Assembly: GCF_030849505.1 (NCBI RefSeq) | Contig: NZ_JAUJFI010000008.1 | Location: 1 to 64,000 of the forward strand | Source: Azospirillum isscasi | Lineage (GTDB): Bacteria > Pseudomonadota > Alphaproteobacteria > Azospirillales > Azospirillaceae | DNA: 64,000 bases | Direction: 5' to 3' | Program-made: the position numbers and the translations under genes | Notes under the pieces: generated by a model | What the model was told of the DNA's origin: nothing | Seen by the model: the letters and a program-made list of their open reading frames with translations, nothing else | Databases searched by the model: none | In this document: piece by piece, positions 26,730-33,864 of the stretch | How the letters are laid out: each line of letters begins with the position of its first letter | Numbering within the stretch: position 1 is the first letter of the stretch

Positions 26730-28589
26730 CTAGGACGCCGGTTTCACAGTGCCAGAGGGCGGCCCCCGACGGGAGGGCTTCGAAAAGGCCGTGACCGAAC
26801 CCGCGCCACGGGTCTTGCGGCGGCTGGACCATCGGTATTGCGGGTCGTCGGCGATCAGGTGCAGATGGTCGGAGATGCGGTTGCGCTCCAGCCAGCCGAC
26901 GGTCGCCTCCAGCTCCGCCAGGGTCATCTCCGACCGTGCCTTGCCCATGCAGCGCTTCAGCACGGCGTTGTAGGTGTGGTAGCTGACCGGCCCCTCGGCG
27001 ACGAGGTTGTTGTCCTGGTCCTCGATCACCTGGGCGGCGACGATCTGGCCGATGCGCTGGCGCAGATGGTGCTCCAGCACGCTGGGGGTGCGCGGTTCGC
27101 GCTCCGCAGCTTTTCCGCCCGTCCCGTGGGGCGGCGGGCTGCCGAAGTCCGGGCCGGGGGCGACCACGGCGAAACGCAAGGCCGTCGCGTTGGATTCCAG
27201 CGGAATGATCTCCGGCTCCGCGTCCGCCGTCCGGTCGAAGGGCAGTTCGTGCTGGCGGCGGGTCTTCACCATGGCCCGCGTGCCCTGCTGGGTCTCCACC
27301 ATCTGGCGGAACCGCTCGAACAGCGCGTCGGAGGGGTGATAGATCAGCGCCCTCTGCTGCTCGTAGGCGCCGGCGTGGGGGTCCACGCGGGTGGCCCGCG
27401 CGATGGCCTGCTCCAGCCAGGGGCGGGAGCGGATGTGCGTCAGGCAGGCGACGTGCGAGATGGCCGGTGCGTCCAGCCCCTCATAGGCCATGGCGACGGA
27501 GACCAGCACGGCGGGTTCCGGGCGCAGGCGGAAGGCGGCCACCACCTCCTGCGCGTCGCGCCGTTCGGAAATGGCGATCTGCGCCATGCGCCCGGCCTGC
27601 GCGCCGGGCATCCAGCCGCGCAGCGTGTCCAGGTAGTTGCGCGCGGTCTCCTGATCCGGCGCGATCACCAGCAGCTTGCCCAGTCCAGCGCCATCATGAC
27701 CGTTCCCCGCCGCCCGCCGCTTCGCCCGGTGTTCCCGGCAGGAGCGGTAGGCTTCGCGCAGCATGGCCTGGGCGAAGCCGGTGCGCAGCGCCGTGAACAG
27801 GGCGTCGCGCGTGTTCTCTCCGGCACGGGACAGCGCATCGACGCTGCGCGTCGTCCGCTCGGCGTCCAGCCATGTGGCGGAACCGTCCATGGCGCCGAAG
27901 GTCACCGGCAGGATGGCTTTCTCGGCCAGCGCCTGACGGCGGGAATAGCCGACGATGGCCCAGCCCGGCGCCTTGAAATCGATCTCCCGCACCCGCCGGA
28001 CGCCCTGCGGGGCGCGGTAGGGCAGCCACAGAATGGGACGCCCGTCCGCCCGCTCCAGCGTGCCGCTCATCAGCAGCCGGGCGGCAGCGCTTTCCAGGAG
28101 CGGCAGGATCGACCGGCTCCAGGAGGTCTCGTCCTCCGCCGCGGTCGCCGTGTCGGTGTCGAAGACGGCGGGCAGATGGTGCAGTTCGTCCACCGCCAGC
28201 AGGTAGCGGTGGCGGCGGAACTCCTGAAGATGCAGGCCCGGGGCCGCGGCGACGGCCTGATAGGTGGTGACGTAGCCCTGAAGCCCGCGGCAGGGATCGC
28301 GCCCGTTCTCCGCCGCCCGCAGCGCGATCCCGTGGCCGAGCGCCTCGCGCCAGCGCGGGTCGGCGAAGGCTTCCTCCGCCTGCCGGCGCAGGCTGTCGCG
28401 CGGCACGATCCAGCAGATGCGGTCGATCAGCCCGGCACGCATCAGCGCCGCTCCCATGATGACCGGCAGCAGGGACTTGCCCCCACCCGGCGTCACCGCG
28501 GCCAGAACGTCCCGCACCTCCGTCTGCCGCTGCGCGATGGCCGCGGCGATGCCGGCGACCATGGTCTGGTGGCTCCTCAACGCTGGCAT
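26730..28589 (-). CDS. DEAD/DEAH-box helicase family protein
   Basis: About 619 residues from ATG 28589; a TTG at 28637 would add 16 residues but has little ribosome-site support. Walker A is VTPGGGKSLLPV, the Walker B region is LLAVDELHHLPA, motif III is LLMSGTLERAD, and the C-terminal helicase half ends with an arginine-finger motif (QAIARATRVDP). It resembles the restriction-helicase-like SF2 family (DEAD-box, type III-like). The C-terminal 200 residues include an unassigned region. No restriction or phage-defence partner gene is adjacent, so its role, repair or defence, is open. Confidence 0.8.
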   Translation of the reverse strand: MPALRSHQTMVAGIAAAIAQRQTEVRDVLAAVTPGGGKSLLPVIMGAALMRAGLIDRICWIVPRDSLRRQAEEAFADPRWREALGHGIALRAAENGRDPCRGLQGYVTTYQAVAAAPGLHLQEFRRHRYLLAVDELHHLPAVFDTDTATAAEDETSWSRSILPLLESAAARLLMSGTLERADGRPILWLPYRAPQGVRRVREIDFKAPGWAIVGYSRRQALAEKAILPVTFGAMDGSATWLDAERTTRSVDALSRAGENTRDALFTALRTGFAQAMLREAYRSCREHRAKRRAAGNGHDGAGLGKLLVIAPDQETARNYLDTLRGWMPGAQAGRMAQIAISERRDAQEVVAAFRLRPEPAVLVSVAMAYEGLDAPAISHVACLTHIRSRPWLEQAIARATRVDPHAGAYEQQRALIYHPSDALFERFRQMVETQQGTRAMVKTRRQHELPFDRTADAEPEIIPLESNATALRFAVVAPGPDFGSPPPHGTGGKAAEREPRTPSVLEHHLRQRIGQIVAAQVIEDQDNNLVAEGPVSYHTYNAVLKRCMGKARSEMTLAELEATVGWLERNRISDHLHLIADDPQYRWSSRRKTRGAGSVTAFSKPSRRGPPSGTVKPAS

Positions 28590-28819
28590 GCCGGCCTGTC
28601 GCCCCTTCCCCACGGTTTCCGCGCTACGGACCGGCAAGCCTAAGGTGCGGGGAGTCGCCGGGTCACGGATTCAATCGTAGGTAGACATCCTCCGGAAGAG
28701 GGGGGCTGTTCGCCAAAGGAACCCGAAGGAGTGGCGCCCGGCGCGCTTCCGTCTGGGCGAGGGCGGGGCTTCGTGGTACACGAATTGTTCCAACAAGAAA
28801 GCCAACGAGGGCACAAGAG

Positions 28820-29119
28820 ATGAGCACCCGTCCGCAGGCGGTTTCCACCCAGCATGTCGAGAACGAGCGCACCCGGGTCACCGAATGGCGTCTGGTTCCG
28901 GGGGCCGAGACCGGCGCCCATGTGCACGGCTATGACTATGTGATCGTGCCGGTCACGGCGGGCGCCTTCACCATCGTCGATCCCGAAGGCACCGCCCGCC
29001 AGTTCCCGCTGGAGCCGGGCCGCTCCTACTTCCGCAAGGCCGGCGTCAGCCACAACGTCATCAACGACGGCGACAGCGACATCGTCTTCGTCGAGGTCGA
29101 GTTCCTCCAGCCCGGCTGA
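28820..29119 (+). CDS. Small cupin-domain protein
   Basis: The protein has 99 residues. One cupin barrel is visible: motif 1 region GAETGAHVHGYDYVIVPV, with His residues and the Tyr, and motif 2 region LEPGRSYFRKAGVSHNVIN. Small single-cupin proteins often bind a metal and act on sugars or small acids, but nothing fixes the substrate. ATG 28820 follows a purine-rich AAGAG stretch. A second small gene starts 26 bp later and is probably co-transcribed. Confidence 0.85.
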   Translation: MSTRPQAVSTQHVENERTRVTEWRLVPGAETGAHVHGYDYVIVPVTAGAFTIVDPEGTARQFPLEPGRSYFRKAGVSHNVINDGDSDIVFVEVEFLQPG

Positions 29120-29145
29120 TCGTCAAGGCGCAATCGAACCGAGCG

Positions 29146-29565
29146 ATGAACCGCGGCTCCACCATGTTCGACTATGGCCAGGACGGCGACGAGCCGCTTC
29201 CCGACGCCGTCATCCGCACCGGCGGGCCGCGGTCCGTTCAGCACCTCCTGCTGTCCCTGTCGCCGGAAAACCCGCTCTACCTCTACGCCGACGCGGCGGA
29301 CGCGGGGGGCGGGGCCTATTACCGGGACTCCCGCGAGATCTGGCAATCGCTGGCCGATGGCGACGGGCAGCGCTGGCGCTGGTTCGTCGGCAGCCAGGGC
29401 CGCGTCGTGGAGGCCGCCCCCGGCGACGTGCACGGCCTGCGCCGCGCCGCGCCGGTCGCGCTCACCATCACATGGTACAGCCTGCCCGACCGCGAGAGCG
29501 TCGGGCGGGTGCGCAACGCCCTGCGCGCCATCGGCGCCACCTGCAGCCGCGGCCCGGCGGGCTGA
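29146..29565 (+). CDS. Hypothetical protein next to cupin gene
   Basis: The protein has 139 residues and no family is recognised. It is acidic at the N-terminus (MFDYGQDGDEPLPDA) and has a Trp/Tyr-rich middle (WQSLADGDGQRWRWFVGS, LTITWYSLPDRES). There is no signal peptide or membrane helix. The codon use is like its neighbours (third positions mostly G or C), which supports coding. Start at ATG 29146 or the ATG six codons later. Linked to the cupin gene by position only. Confidence 0.6.
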   Translation: MNRGSTMFDYGQDGDEPLPDAVIRTGGPRSVQHLLLSLSPENPLYLYADAADAGGGAYYRDSREIWQSLADGDGQRWRWFVGSQGRVVEAAPGDVHGLRRAAPVALTITWYSLPDRESVGRVRNALRAIGATCSRGPAG

Positions 29566-29775
29566 TGGCCACCCACGCCGCTCCGGCGTGAACGCATGGG
29601 CGCCATGTCTTTTCGGAATCCCTCTTGATCAGGCTTGGATTGTGTGCCCGCGACTTTCGTCCTAATGTTAGGAACCAGGAATCCGGGAGCATCCGACAGA
29701 GTGGCCGTCATCGAGGCACAGCCGTTGCGCGTTCACACGCCCTGTGCCGCATCGCCCGTCTTGCGGTGACCGTCC

Positions 29776-30438
29776 ATGATGGCCTCCTCCCACATGATCG
29801 TCGGCGGAGCGGCGTGGTTCTACGCATCGGCGCGTTTCGGCCTGCCCTTTGACGCGGTGGCCTTCGGGGCGGCGGTGGTCGGATCGCTGGCGCCGGACAT
29901 CGACCACCCCAAATCGACCCTGGGCCAATTGATGCGGCCCCTGTCCAACCTGATCTCCGCGATCTTCGGGCACCGCGGCATCACCCATTCGACGCTGGCC
30001 ATCGCCGGATGCCTGTGGGTTCTGCACGAGTATGCGGACTACTCGCACCTGACCCTGCCCTTTCTGATCGGCTACCTCACCCATTTGGCGGGCGACCTGC
30101 TGACCCCGGCGGGACTGCCGCTGCTCTGGCCGGTCAAGCGGCGGCGGAACTTCGCGCTGCCCATCCTGAAGACCGGCGGCTTCTCCGAACAGCTGGCGGT
30201 CACGCTGCTGGCCGGATGGATGATTTCCGGCCTGTTCCCGGGCTCCTGGCCGGATCTGCCCTTCGACCGCCTGCCCTTCGACCGTCTGGTGGCGGTGGAG
30301 CGGCCATGGCGCTCCGCCGTGGTCGCCGCGCAGGGTTTCCTCGGCGAGGAAGGCCGGGAGCGCAGCGCACCCCCCATCCCCGCCCGCAAGCCCCCGGAAC
30401 CGGCAGCGCCCGGACGGAGCCGCCCGCTGAAAGGCTGA
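29776..30438 (+). CDS. Membrane-bound metal-dependent hydrolase, YdjM-like
   Basis: The protein has 220 residues. It begins MMASSHMIVGGAAWFY and shows the YdjM/YbcI pattern: GSLAPDIDHPKST with Asp and His, FGHRGITHSTLAIA with the repeated His, and YLTHLAGDLLTP, the likely metal ligands. Three to four membrane helices are predicted. E. coli YdjM is in the LexA regulon, but no LexA box was found near this gene. The C-terminal 60 residues are Pro/Arg-rich and variable. Function of the family is poorly known. Confidence 0.82.
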   Translation: MMASSHMIVGGAAWFYASARFGLPFDAVAFGAAVVGSLAPDIDHPKSTLGQLMRPLSNLISAIFGHRGITHSTLAIAGCLWVLHEYADYSHLTLPFLIGYLTHLAGDLLTPAGLPLLWPVKRRRNFALPILKTGGFSEQLAVTLLAGWMISGLFPGSWPDLPFDRLPFDRLVAVERPWRSAVVAAQGFLGEEGRERSAPPIPARKPPEPAAPGRSRPLKG

Positions 30439-30524
30439 ACCGCTGACGCAAAGGCCGTTACCGCAGGGATTGTGTGATAAATGTTACGGTCAATAGGTTA
30501 CCCCAAGTCTACGCTGTGCCGATT

Positions 30525-30562
30525 CCGTCACATTTCGTCATAGAGACCGTCAAATTTCATCT
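30525..30562 (+). promoter_or_regulatory. Direct repeats CCGTCACATTTCGTCA / CCGTCAAATTTCATCT spaced 22 bp
   Basis: Two 16-bp segments starting at 30525 and 30547 match at 13 of 16 positions and are 22 bp apart, two helical turns. They lie in an A+T-rich stretch (30475-30605) about 110-145 bp upstream of the next start. Direct repeats with this spacing are typical of activator-binding sites such as those of response regulators. No binding protein can be named. Confidence 0.5.
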
Positions 30563-30668
30563 TTGTCACCGTTTAGTGATTCGTTAGGCTTTTTAGGCAC
30601 ATCCTAGGGACCATATCCGATCGGTCTTCGATTGAATTTCCACACGCTTCGCGCGGATGGGTCCGACC

Positions 30669-32285
30669 ATGGCAAAGCTCCGGATGTCGAAAGAGACGCA
30701 GACTGGCGAAGGCGTTCCGCCCGACGCGGTGGCGGCGATGCCCGTCCATCTGGCCCTGCCCGACCTGCCCGGCGGACAGGACAAGAGCCTGAAGCGTGTG
30801 TCCGACGTGCTGGCCCCGCTGGACCACGTCCAGAAGCTTCAGCTCTACAAGATGATCCGTGACGGGTATCTGGAGGACATGGCCGAGCCGGTCGCCCAGA
30901 TGCTGGTCACCATGCTGAACGGACGGCGGTCGGAGCACGCGCGCCGCGTCTGGACCGGCCTGTTCGACGCGCTGATCCTGCGCGACGACTCCGTGCTGAG
31001 CAGCGGGGTCCGGCTGGCCGGCGCGGTGCATCTGGCGGACGTCAGCGCCTGGTGGTTCGCCCTGGCGCCCCGCATGGAACCGCAGGTCGGCCGCGTTCAG
31101 GAGACGGTGGCCCGGCTCGCCAAGGAACAGCCGCTGAACGAGATCTTCGCCTCCGCCGAGGCGCAGAGCTGGGCGGACGACCTGCGCCAGCGCAGCCTCG
31201 CCGTGCTGGCCCGTCTGCGCGCCACACCGGCGGAGACGACCGCCTTCCTGTCCGAGGTGTCGGGCTTCCGCGCGCAGATGTTGAAACGCCACGGCATCCG
31301 CCAGCGCGAAGGCGTCTCCCGCACCGAACTGGAGCGGATGGAAACGATCCTCCAGGCGGCCCCCGCCTGGGCGGACCAGCCGCTGACCTCGCTGCTGCGC
31401 GGCGATCCGGTGCGTCTGGCGCTGGACATGGCGCGGCGCGGCGATTGCAGCCGCGACGGGGCCGCCATGTTCGCCGTGGCCGGCCTGCACCGGCACGACG
31501 ATGCCGCTCTGGCGGCACGCCTGTACGAAACCTTCCCGGTGCCCGTGGCGAAGGACGCGATCATCGGACGCCTGCTGGTGGCCGCGGAGACGCTGAAGGC
31601 CACGCTGACCGGCAGCTTCCTCAGCAAGCCCGGCCTTCTGGTGGCCGACGCGGTGGACGACCGCGACCACCCCTCGTCCCAGTTGAAGCATTTCCTGGCG
31701 TGGTACGACGCCGTCCACGCGCTGGAGCTGGACACGACCGACCGCGAACGCAACATGGTCCATCAGGCGTTCCGGGAGTTGAGCAACGCGGTGCACGAGG
31801 ATCTCGCCCCCGTTCTGGCGCGGCGGATCGAGGCGCTGACCATGCACAGCGTCCTTGAACCGCTGATGGAGCGCGTGCGTTTCGTCAACGAGTTCCAGGC
31901 GCAGTTGGCGCGGCGCGGCATCGTGTCGTCCGGCAAGCCGTGGCGGGCCGAGGATGGCAACCATGTCGCGTCGGTGTTCCGCCGCCTGTCGTCCACCGGC
32001 TCCGCGGACGGGCTGAAGACGCTGGGGCAGCTTGCCGAACTGGCCGAGATGCTGAGCTATCCCATCGAGATCACCGCGCTGGACATCGCCCTGGCCGGCG
32101 TGATCGAGGCCGCCCTGCGGCAGCAGAGGACCTTCGACGCTTGCGAAACCCGCCTGATCGACCGGGTGATCGCCGTGTCCAGCGACGAGCGCAGGCGCTG
32201 CCGCTGGTGGGTGGCACCGGAGGTCGTCACCCTGCTGGACGCCGCGGAGAAATCCGGTATCCCCGGTACGGCGCCCAGGCGCTGA
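30669..32285 (+). CDS. Large hypothetical cytoplasmic protein of unknown family
   Basis: About 538 residues; the ATG at 30669 is chosen for the GGATGGG upstream, with ATG 30657 as alternative. No conserved family is recognised. The protein looks all-helical with many Leu/Ala-rich amphipathic stretches (YKMIRDGYLEDMAEPVAQML, LTSLLRGDPVRLALDMA, LGQLAELAEMLSYPIEI), with no signal peptide and no membrane segment. A helical-repeat scaffold is plausible. It has its own A+T-rich upstream region with two 22-bp-spaced direct repeats, so it may be regulated separately. The next gene is tyrS. Confidence 0.7.
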   Translation: MAKLRMSKETQTGEGVPPDAVAAMPVHLALPDLPGGQDKSLKRVSDVLAPLDHVQKLQLYKMIRDGYLEDMAEPVAQMLVTMLNGRRSEHARRVWTGLFDALILRDDSVLSSGVRLAGAVHLADVSAWWFALAPRMEPQVGRVQETVARLAKEQPLNEIFASAEAQSWADDLRQRSLAVLARLRATPAETTAFLSEVSGFRAQMLKRHGIRQREGVSRTELERMETILQAAPAWADQPLTSLLRGDPVRLALDMARRGDCSRDGAAMFAVAGLHRHDDAALAARLYETFPVPVAKDAIIGRLLVAAETLKATLTGSFLSKPGLLVADAVDDRDHPSSQLKHFLAWYDAVHALELDTTDRERNMVHQAFRELSNAVHEDLAPVLARRIEALTMHSVLEPLMERVRFVNEFQAQLARRGIVSSGKPWRAEDGNHVASVFRRLSSTGSADGLKTLGQLAELAEMLSYPIEITALDIALAGVIEAALRQQRTFDACETRLIDRVIAVSSDERRRCRWWVAPEVVTLLDAAEKSGIPGTAPRR

Positions 32286-32474
32286 CGTCGGCCCCCGGTT
32301 TGCCATCCCCCCGTCGTGACCTCTCTACGCCCGACATTCCCGCGCAACACGGCGCCCTTGACGGCGTGCCGCCCGACGCCTAGCTTTCCAGCCATGACGA
32401 CGCGCACGCACAGCATCAGCCGCTATTATACGCTGCTCCCATAGGGCGGCGCGTTCGGTCTTGACCACAGGAAC

Positions 32475-32499
32475 CATGCCGCCGCGGACCGGCGGCATG
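32475..32499 (+). other. Perfect 10-bp stem hairpin in tyrS leader
   Basis: CATGCCGCCG and CGGCGGCATG form a perfect 10-bp stem around the loop CGGAC, about 55-80 bp upstream of tyrS. No T-run follows, so it is not an ordinary terminator. No T-box or other known leader element was recognised around it. Confidence 0.5.
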
Positions 32500-32554
32500 T
32501 GCTTCGACAGATGATCTCCGGGACGCGGCTCTTCCCTTCCGGAGATTTTTCGAT

Positions 32555-33826
32555 ATGGCGAACCCCGCCGCTTCCAGCCCCTTCCAATCCGATTTCCTGC
32601 GCGTGCTCGACGAGCGCGGGTTCCTGCATCAGGGCAGCGACCTGTCGGGCCTCGACGCCCTGCTGCGCCAGGGGCCGGTCGGCGCCTACATCGGCTTCGA
32701 CGCCACGGCGGACAGCCTGCATGTCGGGCATCTGATGTCGATCATGGTGCTGCGCTGGTTCCAGAAGACCGGCAACCGGCCCGTCGTGCTGATCGGCGGC
32801 GGCACCACGCGCATCGGCGACCCCAGCTTCCGCGACACCAGCCGCCCCATGCTGGACGACGCGCAGATCGCCGCCAACATGGCCGGCATCGGGCGGGCTT
32901 TCGGTCCATACCTGACCTTCGGGAATGGCGCGACGGATGCCGCCATGGTCAACAACGCCGACTGGCTGGACGAGTTGCGCTACATCCCCATGCTGCGCGA
33001 CATCGGGCGGCACTTCACCGTCAACCGGATGCTGAGCTTCGATTCCGTCAAGCTGCGGCTCGACCGCGAGCAGCCGCTGACCTTCCTGGAGTTCAACTAC
33101 ATGATCCTCCAGGCTTTCGACTTCCTGGAGCTGTCGCGCCGCCACGGCTGCCGGCTGCAAATGGGCGGGTCGGACCAGTGGGGCAACATCGTCAACGGGA
33201 TCGAGTTGGCCCGCCGCGTCGACGGGACGGAGCTGTTCGGCCTGACCACCCCGCTGCTGACCACCGCGTCCGGCGCCAAGATGGGCAAGACGGCGGCGGG
33301 TGCCGTGTGGCTGAACGCCGACCGGCGCAGCCCGCACGACTTCTGGCAGTTCTGGCGCAACACGGAGGACGCGGACGTGGGCCGCTTCCTGCGCCTGTTC
33401 ACCGAACTGCCGCTGGACGAGATCGCCCGGCTGGAGGCGCTCCAGGGCTCGGAGATCAACGAAGCCAAGAAGATCCTGGCCCATGAGGCGACCGCCCTCT
33501 GCCACGGGGCGGAGGCCGCGGCCCAGGCCGGGGAGACCGCCCGCCGCGTCTTCGAGGAGGCCGGGGCCGGCGGCGGCCTGCCCATGGTGGAGGCCGCCCG
33601 CGCCGACCTCGCCGCCGGCGTCCGGCTGGCCGATCTGCTCGCCGCCGCCGGTCTGGCCGAATCCAAGGGGGCGGCGCGCCGCCTGATCCGCGACGGCGGG
33701 GCGCGGGTGAACGGCACCCCCATCACCGACGAGGCGGCGCTGCTGACCCTGGCCGACCTGGACGGCGAGGGCCTCATCCGCCTGTCCGCCGGGCGCAAGC
33801 GCCATGCGCTGGTCCAGGCCCGATAG
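32555..33826 (+). CDS. tyrS: Tyrosyl-tRNA synthetase
   Basis: The protein has 423 residues. The class I signature HVGH is in [15 protein letters not shown], and the second signature is KMGKT in [14 protein letters not shown]. The tyrosine-binding region includes [16 protein letters not shown]-terminal S4-like domain follows ([14 protein letters not shown]). ATG 32555 lies behind CCGGAGATTTTTCG. It charges tRNA-Tyr. The 3' end converges on the hybrid kinase gene. Confidence 0.97.
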   Translation: MANPAASSPFQSDFLRVLDERGFLHQGSDLSGLDALLRQGPVGAYIGFDATADSLHVGHLMSIMVLRWFQKTGNRPVVLIGGGTTRIGDPSFRDTSRPMLDDAQIAANMAGIGRAFGPYLTFGNGATDAAMVNNADWLDELRYIPMLRDIGRHFTVNRMLSFDSVKLRLDREQPLTFLEFNYMILQAFDFLELSRRHGCRLQMGGSDQWGNIVNGIELARRVDGTELFGLTTPLLTTASGAKMGKTAAGAVWLNADRRSPHDFWQFWRNTEDADVGRFLRLFTELPLDEIARLEALQGSEINEAKKILAHEATALCHGAEAAAQAGETARRVFEEAGAGGGLPMVEAARADLAAGVRLADLLAAAGLAESKGAARRLIRDGGARVNGTPITDEAALLTLADLDGEGLIRLSAGRKRHALVQAR

Positions 33827-33843
33827 AGGGGCGACGGGGGAGC

Positions 33844-33864
33844 GGGGGCGCCCTCAGCGCCCCC
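33844..33864. terminator. Possible bidirectional hairpin between tyrS and hybrid kinase
   Basis: GGGGGCGC pairs with GCGCCCCC around the loop CCTCA, 17 bp after the tyrS stop. It overlaps the stop codon of the convergent kinase gene. There is no T-run on either side, so termination is likely weak or factor-dependent. Confidence 0.35.

Noticed and set aside
29136-29151. LexA-like GAAC...GAAC near the hypothetical gene at 29146
   Set aside because: The spacer is 8 bases, not 7, and it lies next to a gene with no link to SOS.
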